Source of the DNA: Isoetes taiwanensis
Taxonomy: Eukaryota; Streptophyta; Lycopodiopsida; Isoetales; Isoetaceae
Length of the DNA: 64,000 nucleotides
Reading direction: 5' to 3'
Assembly: GCA_021234155.1 (NCBI GenBank)
Contig: JAJEKV010000066.1
Location: 6,546,800 to 6,610,799, forward strand
The translations under genes were made by a program, and so were the position numbers. This document shows, one piece after another, positions 31,845-42,537 of this stretch; within the stretch, counting starts at the first letter, position 1, and each line of letters starts with the position of its first letter. The notes under the pieces were generated by a model. That model searched no databases. It had not been told where the DNA came from and saw nothing but the letters and a program-made list of their open reading frames with translations.

Positions 31845-32754
31845 TCAGACTAGCCTCTTGATATTGCTGTTCAATCCCTCAATGTAAGTTTCAACCGCTT
31901 GCCTTTCCGAAACTCCGGGAACATAGAGCCTGAGTCGCATGAATTCCTCTGTGTACTTTGCTACTGACAAGGTACCTTGGTTCAATCTGTAGAACTGCTG
32001 GATCTGCCTGCTAGTATGTGACCTGGGCACATAATGTCTGCAAAAAGGCCTTCTTTGAAGGTCTTGAATCAAGAATCGTTCCTTTTGAGCTTGTTGGACT
32101 TTGTATAGCCCTTCCACCAAATTCTAGCTGCCCCTATCAAATTTGCTGTAGCAACCTTCCATATATCTTTGTCCTTCATGCCATAAGAGTTGCCGAACTC
32201 TTCCATCTCGTCAAGCCAGGCTTCTGCCTCCATACCTGACCTGTCCTTCCCTGAGAACTGACCCAACTTCCTAGTCTTCCATACATTGCTCATAGCACTG
32301 TCAACTTTCTTTTGATAGTCATCTGCCTTCCTTGCCCTGGCTCTTACCTGTGGAGTATCAGACTCACTTTCTGAGCTAGAACTGTCTTGGCTGTCTGAAA
32401 TGTCTGATGAACTGGAGCTGGGTGGTGTTGGACTCCTTCTGTTTCTCCTTTTCCTCTTCCTGTCCCTGACATTTCCCTGATTGTCTTGCCCTTCCTGCTG
32501 CGGACCTTCCTCGATGCCTTGCTGAGGTATTGGTGGAGGTGGTGGTGGAGCAGGAGCATATTCTTGGGCGTTCATCAATGGGGTGGCCCAGTGGATCAGC
32601 TGGTGCATCTGATTCCTCATCTGGACGAGCCTTGCGTTGATTGCTTCCGGCATCATTTCCTCGTTGATGTCATCTTGATCGCGTCCGAATAGGTTCCTGG
32701 GTACCCACCGGTGGTGTCGGCCTTGGTCTTGAGAACCTGAGCCTGTGTTCCTTG
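31845..32754 (-). pseudogene. Gypsy gag, N-terminal and middle parts
   Basis: Two overlapping frames (32,069-32,656 and 31,845-32,120) together encode a retrotransposon gag: a Pro-rich and Asp/Glu/Ser-rich N-terminus, AEAWLDEMEEFGNSYGMKDK, then IGAARIWWKGYTKSN, and in the other frame FYRLNQGTLSVAKYTEEFMR with LYVPGVSERQAVETYIEGL. A frameshift lies at about 32,100, and a stop separates it from the zinc-knuckle ORF. The frame is open upstream of the first Met to 32,754, where TTGCAG on the minus strand looks like a splice acceptor, so gag may be translated from a spliced RNA. Confidence 0.85.
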
Positions 32755-32979
32755 CTGCAAGGATTTATCATCAATACTTGTTATTGGGTTTACACATCAA
32801 TTATATCCGTTTACAATTGATTTATTGTTAGATACAAAAGAAATCATGTGAAAATTCCACTTACAAGTCAAGATCATAATACGTCATTACTATATAGAAG
32901 TCCATTTTGCGAAATACATGATAATATAAAAAGAGATTATTCAATACAATTTAATTGAGGACAAAAACAAATACTTCCG

Positions 32980-34458
32980 TCATTGACGGCCCTTCATGTT
33001 CTTGAAGAAGTTCTTGATGTTCTTGGGATGTAGCCCTTTGCCGACGTTCTGCAATATCCTTGTTGCTGATCCTCCTTCAAGTGCTCTAGCCATCTGGGGT
33101 GCTGGGAGTTCGGGTGCCGTTGCTGCCACCACTGACAAATGTGCATCCCTGAGGTGGCCCCTGGCGAAGTTGAGACAGTGAAGAGCTACTGATCTCTTGA
33201 AAAGGATGACATGGTCCGATGCGTGGTCTAGTATCATCTGCCCTTGGCTAAGAGCTGGAAGATAGTACCGAAGCGTCTTGCCTTTACCCGTGATGTTGGA
33301 CCCTGTGCCTCTTCTGCCAGCTGCTTCCCTATAGATGTCTATTGCTACGAGGTCTTCGTGGTCCCTCCACATTGTGGTAGCATTCTCCAAGTTGATGTTG
33401 GCGTGTGCCTCACGTGAACTCCTGGAATGGACTGGTCGGCTAGAGCTTGGACCCCTTCCTGGCTTATACAATCTGCTTTGTATCTGCTGGAATTCCTCCT
33501 CTGGGATGACAGGTTCTTGTTGTCGATAGATCTCCCTTATCCGTTGATAGGCTTCTATGTCTGACATTGTCTGCCCGGCATATGAATGTCGCTCCGATAA
33601 CTCCCTTGGAAATTCCTGGTAGGAGTAGTCGATGAAGTCACTGCCCTGCTCTTGTGCGATTAAGCCTAGGAGTTCGTCGATTCTGAGGCCTTCTTCTTGG
33701 CAATGGGGAAGGTTGAGGATGTCGTTAGCCAAGATGTACTCTTCGCCGTCGATGATCACTGGTGATAGGGCTGTGATGCCAAGTGGTGGTTCAAAATCTC
33801 GCCTTAGTGTGCCTTCCTGCCTAGCTATTTGCCTCTCCATCCTTTCTGCTTCGCTCATTTCCCAACTTGGGTTCTCCTCCACTTGTTGCTCGTAGTCTTG
33901 CTCAATCTGCAGCATGGGTGTTGCCGAGGTGGAGCCATAGTACTCGTACTCCGTGGATTGGATTTCGTGGATGCTGATCTGCTCCCTTCTGGTGTTGAGA
34001 GGTGCTAGATCTAGGGGCTGAATCGACGGCTCCTCTGGTTGGTTGACTGCCTTGTACTGCATGAACAAAGCTAAGGCTGCTTGGTTTGAGAGGTATCTAT
34101 GCCTATGATGCTTACAGGTCATGTAGTCTGGCATGCTTCTGGTTCTATCCCACACCTTATTCTTGGCCTTAGCTCCCCCACCTATGGCTTGGGTCAGAGA
34201 GTCTAAAGAAACCCATTTCCCTCCCCTAGGTGGCAAGCTAACTTCCCAGGGTAGTATCTGCTGGTCATATTGGCAAATGATGTCGGTGTAATAGGGAGTC
34301 CTAGTCAATGTGGCGTGGAGATCAAAGAGGTGGTCGAAGACATGGAAAGCTTGGTCGGCAGGAAAATCACGGATGTGATTGGCGGCGTCATACCATCTGA
34401 CAAAGTTGGAGGGCGCCATTGAGCAGACAAGAGTATGAAAAATGGCTGATGAGGACAA
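32980..34458 (-). CDS. Extra 492-codon ORF upstream of gag, unknown function
   Basis: This is the longest intact non-pol frame in the window. The start is the Met at 34,458; a second Met (MAPSNFVRWYDAANHIRDFP) about 12 codons later is an alternative. The N-terminal third is compact and aromatic (FHVFDHLFDLHATLTRTPYY). The middle is rich in Glu and Gln with MSEAERMERQIARQEGTLRR. A Ser/Arg/Pro linker (KPGRGPSSSRPVHSRSSREA) leads to a basic C-terminus ending KNFFKNMKGRQ. No signal peptide, membrane segment, zinc finger or enzyme motif is visible. It lies inside the element between the truncated LTR and gag, same strand, with TATAAAAGG about 70 nt upstream. It could be a captured host gene, an accessory ORF of this family, or an insert from another element. 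Real expression is plausible because the frame is uninterrupted. Confidence 0.7.
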   Translation of the reverse strand: MSSSAIFHTLVCSMAPSNFVRWYDAANHIRDFPADQAFHVFDHLFDLHATLTRTPYYTDIICQYDQQILPWEVSLPPRGGKWVSLDSLTQAIGGGAKAKNKVWDRTRSMPDYMTCKHHRHRYLSNQAALALFMQYKAVNQPEEPSIQPLDLAPLNTRREQISIHEIQSTEYEYYGSTSATPMLQIEQDYEQQVEENPSWEMSEAERMERQIARQEGTLRRDFEPPLGITALSPVIIDGEEYILANDILNLPHCQEEGLRIDELLGLIAQEQGSDFIDYSYQEFPRELSERHSYAGQTMSDIEAYQRIREIYRQQEPVIPEEEFQQIQSRLYKPGRGPSSSRPVHSRSSREAHANINLENATTMWRDHEDLVAIDIYREAAGRRGTGSNITGKGKTLRYYLPALSQGQMILDHASDHVILFKRSVALHCLNFARGHLRDAHLSVVAATAPELPAPQMARALEGGSATRILQNVGKGLHPKNIKNFFKNMKGRQ

Positions 34459-34523
34459 GCAAGGAGCTTGAAAAGCGCCAAAAGGGCTGAGAGCAGTTTT
34501 GATGGTGAGAAAATGACAAATGA

Positions 34524-34537
34524 GGGCCCCTTTTATA
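34524..34537 (-). promoter_or_regulatory. TATA box (TATAAAAGGGGCCC)
   Basis: A strong TATA consensus on the minus strand lies 66-79 nt upstream of the Met at 34,458, which leaves room for a short leader. It sits just inside the point where LTR homology ends (34,551), in sequence absent from the other LTR, so it belongs to the replaced segment. Confidence 0.6.
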
Positions 34538-34550
34538 GACTAGGGCTGCA

Positions 34551-35428
34551 AAGGGATCCCCCGAAGCCCCCACTCGGCAGGGATCCACCCTCCATCTTGC
34601 CTCTAGCTCCGTTATGTGGTGCTGAGTCACATCATAGCCTCCATAGCCCGGTGGGTTCCTATGCACAGGCCACAACTAATAGGAACTAAGGGATATACAC
34701 TAGGAGCATACTACATATGGCCCTAGGTCTCTACCCCCCTTCCCAACACAAGAGGAACACATGATCAACCATCATCACATAATCATCATGAACAATATCA
34801 TATGAACATCTTAACCTAATCATACACATCTAACTATCAGTTAGGGTTCCTTGATTAGGGTTCAAGATGTTCAACAAAGGATCTAGGGTGGCTCTACTCT
34901 AGACACAAAATACTAACCCACCTGGAATGCTAACTTCCAGGTGAACTAACATGAACTCTACTCAACCTACCTCCTCCGGAAGCGCTTCCTCCCATCCCTG
35001 GCGTCTCCATGCTCCTTGACGAGGTTCGAAGACTTGCTCCCTCAACGATCATACACACCTTCCAGGGGCTGCTGCTCCAGGCTAGGCTATGACGAACGGT
35101 GCTCGAAACGGGGTTTCGGGCACGTAGATGAGAGTTCAGGTGCTGGGTCAAGGAAAAAAGGGTCTAGGGTTAGGGTTAGAGCTAATATAGGTGTGGGTCC
35201 ACATGGGATGCCACGTGGTACCACTAGGATAAGGCCGTGTGGCGGTTGCCCAATAGGATAAGGCCATGTGGAAAAGGGCCTTATCCTAAGGTTATCTAAG
35301 TTAAACAATTAACTTAGATGTGCACCCTTGCCACTTTCTGGGGCATACAAGGCTACCTAAGTAGGCTTGTATGGTGACGGGTCCAGGAATGTACGTCTTT
35401 ATAGCGTATATTCCCTTGGAATGTCACA
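34551..35428 (-). repeat. 5' LTR of gypsy element, truncated (878 bp)
   Basis: Collinear with 26,197-27,074 (offset 8,354, no indels). The outer end CACA is followed by the target duplication TTGCT. The inner 759 bp present in the other LTR are missing here, so the R-U5 part and primer site are gone. Confidence 0.93.
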
Positions 35429-35433
35429 TTGCT

Positions 35434-36004
35434 CTAAGATATTTCTTGCTGATATGTACATATTTTTTTTGTATTTGTCCCCTGATTTTTCATTCATACA
35501 CATGCATTCATTATCAGAAAAGGTGTCTTTGATTTCGCATTAGGGGGAGTTGCTGTAGAAGATGGGATGATTTTCTTTAGATAAGAAAGGGTAAGACTAA
35601 AAGAGATTAGATTGCTCTCACAGTTTCTGCTCAAGGCAAAGCATTAGACCTTTTGGGACCTAGGCCCCTTCAGTGTGAGATAACACACTACCGCTTTCAA
35701 AGAGACATGATTAAGGAATTCACTTCACAGTGATGAGGTCCCTAGCACTTAAGCAGATCCGAAGGACCTACCTCTGCCCTATGCAAAAAGATGCATTGGC
35801 TCTTCCTGAAGAAGATTGCCTTTGTCCTCCTTAGTGTTTTGACAAAACAAAGCATTAGATTTTTGTTAACTGAAATCATAGGCTTATAAGATGACTTTGT
35901 AATTACTTGCAAAAAGCCATTTTCTTTTACATTCCAGTTATCATGCAATCTTCTTCAACACCAATTGCTGCACACTGTCAAAAGTTCAGTGTATGGCTCT
36001 ACAG
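35434..36004. other. Spacer between gypsy element and TRAPPC11 fragment
   Basis: No recognisable exon. It may represent intron of the TRAPPC11 locus into which the gypsy element inserted. A poly-T run lies at about 35,461. Confidence 0.35.
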
Positions 36005-37300
36005 GTTGCAAATGTGCCTGTTGAGTTCCAACAGGTTCAGAGAATAGTTCAGTTGAAGGTGGTAGCTGAGCAGTTGCATTTCAAAATCGTGATGGTTTTG
36101 ATGCATAGTGGAAAGGAAGCTGAGGCTGTCAAGTGGTTCAGACAGCGCGTTAAGCCATCTATGGGACCCCTTAAGTAGCATTTTTACACTGGGCATGGGT
36201 TAGCAAGCAGTTCCATGTTTTTGCAGATCTGCTGAAAGATAGCAATCCAACTTCTTCAGTGCCTTCAACACCTGTTCCTCTTCTTTCTGAAGTTTTGGTT
36301 ACCAATACTGAATTGCGACCTGGTTATTATTATGAGGTCTGATGCTGTGTTTATATATGGGACTGAATGTTGCTCATTTATGTTTTGCAAATTGAATGAT
36401 GTTTTTATGAAGGTGACAGATGGCAGCTGTATATGTATCTGAGAGGAGACAGGCATTTGAAATGGCTTTGGCAACATTTGAAGCATTTGAAGATGTGGAA
36501 GCAATGGATACACTAGCTTCAGAAGATATTTTCCCTCTTATATATGTTGGTCAACCTCCACAAATAGTAAGACAGGGTAACCCACTTGATTTACAGAGGT
36601 ATGTCCTAGAATCTTGTTATATGCTTTTGATCTACCTTAATATGACTTCTGTAGCTGATCTGCAAATTATGGTTCCAGTCCCACACATGCAAATACATGA
36701 GACACGTAATTTTCGAGGAAAAGAAATTCCCACATACCCTCAAAACTATCGGCCTTTTAAAAAGAGCTCATGATGAGTATAAAATTATTAATGCAAGTCA
36801 GACAATTTATTATATAGGCAGCGAACTAGGTCGTGAATACTTTACAGCCAGAGACTATACAAATGCCAAGCAGCTTTTTGACACGGTTGCAGGGATGTAT
36901 CAGAAAGAAGCTTGGGTTGCACTACTGGGAGCGAGTCTTGGGTATTTATGAGAATGTATTTGGCAACTTAGTTTGCTTAAGGAATATGTAGAGTACACTT
37001 AGGAACTGGCAACTTTATCTGAACCTACAGGGAACAGCAACATCATATCTGATTCTGAAGTGGGTCTAGCGGACCACTTGGTTCTATTCACAGATTGGAG
37101 TTGCACAGAGAAATAATTTCTGTTTTGCAAGTTGCCCAATCAGTACTTCCTGCAAGGGAGTCTGAAGATGGTTTGGCCATTACTGCATCTCACCAAGTTG
37201 CACTACAGGTCGATCTCGTGAGCCCTCTCAAAGGAGTATTATCAGTTTGTGTAGGTTTTGTAGAACAATGCAAAACCCGAAACAATTTACGGACTAGTGC
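36005..37300 (+). pseudogene. TRAPPC11 pseudogene fragment (central to C-terminal exons)
   Basis: TRAPPC11 is a subunit of the TRAPP tethering complex in Golgi traffic. Exon-like blocks appear in order. 36,005-36,336 encodes VQRIVQLKVVAEQLHFKIVM and, after a frame slip, HWAWVSKQFHVFADLLKDSN and a donor at GAG|GT. 36,420-36,598 encodes AAVYVSERRQAFEMALATFE, ending AG|GTATGT. About 36,700-37,050 encodes LLKRAHDEYKIINASQTIYY and FDTVAGMYQKEAWVALLGAS, then GYL with in-frame TGA and TAG stops. About 37,100-37,270 encodes VALQVDLVSPLKGVLSVCVG. These match the conserved foie-gras-type blocks of plant TRAPPC11. Frameshifts and stops show it is non-functional. The 5' exons are not in the window. Confidence 0.8.
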
Positions 37301-38131
37301 CTCATGATTGACAGATAGATAGCATTTTAACATCATGAAGATGAACACATGGGCATCTCTTGTGATCCATGATGAAAGCATGTGAAAAATCCTGCTCCAA
37401 TATGTGAACACACATTGGTCAAGGTTAGAAGTCGGCACTTATATGATTTTTTGTAATTGGACCGAGTTCTATTGAACCATTCCGGAGTCACACATTTTTT
37501 TTAATTGTCGGGCTGAGTTTTGTTGAACCATTCTAGGGTCCTAATTCGGACATCTTTGATGATTAACATATCTCAACAGAAACGGATGCAATTTGCTGGT
37601 ATTTCGATATCTCGACAGAAATGGACTCTCGTTTGTTTATGCATAGTTGTTCGTGTTCTGGTCGGTTATTGTTGTCATGTTTGTGTAAGTTCTTAACACA
37701 TCTCAACCTATAAAGTTATTGCAGTATCCAAAACCTATAAAGTTATTGCAGTATCCAACAAATAGATATTCATTTCTTGTATGCCAAACATGATAGAAGT
37801 CGATGCCCTTGGGGCCCAAAAAAATGGTGTTTTTCTTTTCTAAGAAAGGAATACAGGTTGAAATTTCCTTTTACCTATCCTTAGGAAGATCTCTATCCAT
37901 AAAATTTCTTAACTCATGATGTCGTAAGTTTGCAATGTGCTTTTGCATATGCTCACTAGCAGTAGATAGAAAAAAAATTAATTGCAGCTTTTTTTTATTG
38001 GTCAATCGAGTATCTCATTGTCAATCAAGGAAGACAAGTATTAAAAATGGATTAGAGAGCATGGCTCCTAGTGTGTGTTTTGTTGCTCAACAACTCCCAT
38101 TGCCACCGTCTAGCGACGCTCAAATTATATT
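37301..38131. other. Spacer with small tandem duplications
   Basis: No gene seen. ACCTATAAAGTTATTGCAGT is tandemly duplicated near 37,706-37,760, and GTTGAACCATTC-like words recur near 37,470-37,540. Confidence 0.45.
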
Positions 38132-38260
38132 CGCCCGATTTGGGTTAGACTCCCAATGACTGGAAACCTCTCCCATTTTCTTTTATGGAAACCTCCCCAG
38201 CTTTCGGCTAAAGCCTGGGGAGGTTTCCAATATTGCTAACCTGGGGGGGTTTCCATAGGA
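38132..38260. repeat. GGGGAGGTTTCCA hairpin repeat, copy A
   Basis: CGCCCGATTTGGGTT (38,132-38,146) is followed by TGGAAACCTCCCC (38,186-38,198) and its inverse GGGGAGGTTTCCA (38,217-38,229), which form a hairpin. Degenerate copies lie at 38,161 and 38,243. The same motifs in reverse order are found at 48,604-48,902, so this is a dispersed element family. Confidence 0.75.
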
Positions 38261-39763
38261 TTCTAAAAATATAGTAATCTTTCTATTTATGACGAGCAGC
38301 TATTCATAATGAACCAGACGTCCAAATTTAAAGAAAGCTTTTCGTATGCCTTTCCTATTCTATTCCAGAGTTCTACATGAAGCATCTGGAGTGGCATTTG
38401 GAGCGATTCAGCTTGTTGGGGGACTAGTGTTATTGGATTGTCCTCTGTGTTATTGGATTGTCCTCTTCGATCATGTGCCCAGCCGATCTCAGCTACAGGC
38501 CCATCCATATCACGATTTTGTTAAGCTCCAGGAAGCTACAGTTTATTACAGGGAAAGTTTTTTTTAGTTAAAGGACGCCACCGAGCTCCTCTCCTCTCTT
38601 GGCGGAAGGCAGCCTGCTTTCTTTGCTTCTTTTCTGTTACATGCCATTTCTGTCAAAGTGCGAAACCAAGGATTTTTTTTTCTTTTCCTAATGGTCACCC
38701 ACAGATGGCCGATTTACTGTTTAAGGCTGCAGGCGGCAGTAAACCCGCCGTTTTCAATATATCTGGCTGGATTCATACTTGAATCGGCCATTTCCATACC
38801 AAAAATTTGCTGAAGGCATTACCCAAGTTGGATTGTGGAAGGATTGGGCCTGTATCAGGCCGATTTACTGTTTTAAGGCGTGGTGCATGATCTACTATTG
38901 CAAATCGATGCTCTACAGATGCCCGTTCAGGCAAGACGGTAGATCTTTGGCTCTCTAAAGTTCTAAAACGGATATGTTGTCGAAATAGAAATAGAATAAC
39001 AGGTGTATAATAACCCTTGGCAAGCATGGCCGATTCTTCTAAATCCGGATGCCTGGGCTGAGCCCATGAAATAAGGCTTTTTGCCTCTCGAAAAAATGAC
39101 CGATGGAGCTTCTTGTTGGTCGAAATGGATTGAAATGCCCTAAAATGCTGCTTCCGGACTCAGAATTGCTGGTTTCGACCTCTGTGATATTGGTTCTCAT
39201 CACATATTCAGCCTCTGCTCTAACAGAGATCAATGGCATACAGGTTTGGGTCGTCTTACTTTGATATCTGCTTTGTTATTGATTGTCAACACAACAACTC
39301 ACAGCATCGTTCCTGCTCATTGCTTCTGATAATAGCCAGATTAGCTTCTTTGTTTTCTTAGGAAAGGATTAGCTGGCTACATAATCGCTGACTACATAAG
39401 CCAATGATATGGCAATTTTTTTGTTTTTATAGAGATTTGAGACATGTAAGAACAAAAGATTATTGCCGTTTGCATCAAATAAGAGACCAAATTATTATGG
39501 CCAGTGGCAAATCCAGAAGTACAGAGTAAAATATTGGCCTGTAGTTGCCTTTTGTTGATAGAATCTTGCTGTGTTTTTGCTACGTGGTTATGAGGACGTC
39601 CTATGTAATAGGATTTATGGTTTTGGCGGAATGATCTCAGGCAGTAAGCTGGAATTGCTCAACTTGCTCTACTCAACAGTATTATTTGTGCATGAAACAG
39701 AGGTTTGATAACCCGTTGGTGCACTGTGGAAGAGAAAATTTCTCAACAAGACCAAAGACCTGA
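38261..39763. other. Spacer left of the hAT element
   Basis: No gene recognised. CCGATTTACTGTTT(T)AAGGC occurs twice (about 38,709 and 38,859), and TGTGTTATTGGATTGTCCTC is tandemly repeated near 38,425-38,465. Confidence 0.4.
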
Positions 39764-40071
39764 CATCTTACCATAGTTGGCATAGAACGGAACGGTTTTA
39801 GGAATGGCAGAACGAGTACGGCAAGCTCATGCGCACGGAACGGAACGGCATTTTTCAAATAAGTACTTAAAATTATCAGAAACATTGAAATAATTCGAGA
39901 CATGACCTCCAAATATGTTAATTCATAACAACCAAATCTTAAAGTAGATAAATAGTCTGTAAATGTACTTCAATTAAAATAGATTTTGCAATGCAACTCA
40001 AAAGTCTAAACATTTGAATAGCCTAAACTAGTGAATGGAAAAATAAAGTATCAAAATCCTTGAAACAAAGC

Positions 40072-42319
40072 CTAATACATCGATGCCACACTACGAGTCC
40101 GTGCATGTCGTCTTTGCAGGATTTCTTGATCATCATCATCAGTAGCTTCCCAATGCTCTTCATCCTCAACATCTTCAATATCCACATGCTCATTGATAGA
40201 TCCCTCTTCCTCTGAGACATCCGCACTTTCTTGAACATTATCTACCTCGTTGACATTTTCCTCCTCTTCCTCTTCCTCTTCATCGTGCCACCCAATTGAT
40301 ACAACTTTCTGTTTAGTTGGGTTCATTGTCTTGGTCATCAACTGCAGGTTTGAACTAACAAATACAAGATCATTTAATTTTTGTACTCCAAGGCGCCTCC
40401 TTTTCTTATTGTGGATGTGACCAAATCTACTAAATATCTGTTCAATAGAGGATGAGGATGCATTCTGACTCAATATTCGGGTCGCTAGTGTTTGCAACAA
40501 CGGAGCTGAGGACCCATAATTTTCCCACCATTCAACTGGATCAATTTCTTTCATATCAGCTATTGCATCAGGAGAACTAAAAGACCCTTCTAAATTTCTG
40601 TAAGTATGTAATTATGCTCTGACATTGCGTCTTTTCTCTATATCAGTTATCAACCGAATGAGAGTTCCATCCCATCCCTTAGACACCTCCTTATCTTTTT
40701 CTTGATTAAGGCCATGAAACTCAGGATCTAATACAAAAGCAGCACATTGCAAATCAGAGTGATAGGAAGTCCACCTGGATGAGCAAATTTCTTTCACGTC
40801 ATCAAGCTTTGAGTCATCTTCTGCAATGCCATTCAAGTACTCCACCATACGATCTAGACCTTCATAAACTTTGCCAATGCAAGGCTGCAAACCATCTACA
40901 AGTCGCAACATCTTTGTCATCCTTGCCCCGATCTTACCAAGATGCTCAAGATCTTTCCAAAATGCTCCATCAAAACAAAATGGCAATAGCATCTTTGCCT
41001 GTAGAAAAATTCTTAATCAATCCTTGCTCATTTAAAAATATGAACCAATACGTAATATTAAATATAATAATGAAAAACATACCTGTATCAAAACTTGCTT
41101 CTTGCAAACGAAGGAAACTTGGGTCAGTGAAGAGGTGACGAATTGAGTCTTTGCACTCCACAAGACGTTCCATCATCAAAAAGTTATATGCAAATCTTGT
41201 CTCACAGTACTTCAAAAGGTCCTTGTCCTTGCTTAGTTTACGAAACATAGTCAAAACCTTTGAATGTGAATTTACAAAGGTCACAATTTTCCTGGATTTC
41301 TCTATAGTGGGGGCGCACCAATCTAATTTTCCAATGTCCTTCATCATGTTATTTATACAATGAGCAATACATGGACTAAAACAAATATGCGGATAGGCCT
41401 CAGAAAGCATCCTGCCAGCAGACCTATTTGTGTTTTCTCCATCTGCCACAAACTGAATTACATGATCGGGTCCCACAAATTCAACAGCTTCCTTCCAGAT
41501 AATGACTAAATCTTCTGCTCTTTTTCCTAATGATGTATCAAAGGATTTTAAAAAATAAACTTTCCCGGCAGAGTATACGACAATACCTTGTATGCGTCTT
41601 GACCTTCCATCCGTCCACCCATCACCGATAATTGTAGCTCCATATCTTTTCCAGCATTCACGAGCACTTCTTAACATCTCTTCTCCAAGCCGCTCTTTCT
41701 CTGCTTTAAGATAAAAACCAGATACATGTTTGCGATTTGGGAGTCTGTAACCAGGTCCATATGCAATAGCTTGATTTAAAGCATCCTGAAAATAAGGGCA
41801 TTCAACAATGCGAAAGGGAGTATGGTTAATGTACAATGCCCTGCAAATAGCCGCATCCACTTCCTTCTTTCTGGTTTTATCAAGGACTGTTACAATGTCT
41901 TGTTGCCTCATTTTTCTCGTGCTAGTTGGAGGAGGCATACTTGCTGCTGGTCTCTTGAAGTAAGAATGCAAGGATCCATGGCCCATTTCAACTGAATGAG
42001 AATGAGTTAGTGTCGAGGATCCACCTGGGTTTGCTTGCCTTGATGCAGAAGATCCATCTATGCCACGAGATGGATGAAAAACTTTAATCTTCTTCCTTGC
42101 CTTAGTTGCATCTAGTTCAATAGCTTTTTCTTTCAATTGTGCTCGTTTTTCATCACTAATGCTCATACAAAAGACGATATCTTTGCCCTCCTCATGTATC
42201 AAGTGTGCCCTCACCCTTTCTGGACCACCAGTTTTGTTGATTTTGCAATACCTGCATATCCAGGATTTAGGGCCTATAACATCAACTTCGTCCCACCAAA
42301 CAGATTTCCTTCCTGACAT
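40072..42319 (-). pseudogene. hAT transposase (BED finger, DUF659, C-terminal dimerisation)
   Basis: The main frame (40,970-42,319, 449 codons) starts with a BED-type zinc finger: C22 and C25 (WICRYC), H39, C51. The DUF659-like catalytic region contains YGATIIGDGWTDGRSRRIQG and VIQFVADGENTNRSAGRML, then CIAHCINNMMKDIG. A GT donor after SFDTG and an ACAG acceptor at about 40,995 delimit a possible 90-bp intron, but the phases do not match. The next frame (40,612-40,992) reads FCFDGAFWKDLEHLGKIGAR and MLRLVDGLQPCIGKVYEG. The last (40,072-40,554) carries the hAT dimerisation core (ATRILSQNASSSSIEQIFSR, LNDLVFVSSNLQL) and an acidic tail. Sequence is missing between the last two parts. The enzyme would cut and paste the element; this copy looks disabled. 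Confidence 0.88.
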
Positions 42320-42436
42320 TCTGCAAAACAGGGGAAAAGAAATAAATTTATGTGTTTCTTAGAAAAGAATACAATGGTGAATACAGAATTAGAGAAAGAA
42401 AAAAAAATACATAGGTGAAAGAAAAAAAAAAACACA

Positions 42437-42537
42437 TAGGGATGACATAGGTGATATTGAAGCCTAGCTTTGCAAGCTTCTCTGCAAGCACTAGCATGGG
42501 CTTTACATGGCCCACTCCCAAGTAGGGGCACATAACA
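42437..42537 (-). pseudogene. Captured UGT N-terminal fragment inside the hAT element
   Basis: The minus strand reads MCPYLGVGHVKPMLVLAEKL followed by AKLGFNITYVIP. This is the first beta-alpha unit of family 1 UDP-glycosyltransferases, with GHVKPM in place of the usual GHINPM acceptor-domain motif. About 100 bp are recognisable, ending in an AT-rich poly-T region. It lies about 120 bp upstream of the transposase start, same strand, within the hAT ends. This fits gene-fragment capture, though the alternative is an older UGT piece into which the element formed. Confidence 0.7.

Larger units (their letters stand above)
25438..35428 (-). mobile_element. Ty3/gypsy chromovirus with a truncated 5' LTR and an extra ORF
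   Basis: The 9,991-bp element is bounded by TGTGACG at 25,438 and CGTCACA ending at 35,428, flanked by the exact 5-bp duplication TTGCT (25,433-25,437 and 35,429-35,433). Coding order on the minus strand is the 492-codon ORF, gag, zinc knuckle, protease, reverse transcriptase, RNase H, integrase and chromodomain, which is Ty3/gypsy order. The left (3') LTR is full length. The right (5') LTR matches it only for its outer 878 bp, and the inner 759 bp and any primer site are replaced by other sequence. By eye the shared LTR part differs at about 8 positions (roughly 1%), so insertion is fairly recent. Several frameshifts make it non-autonomous. Confidence 0.93.
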
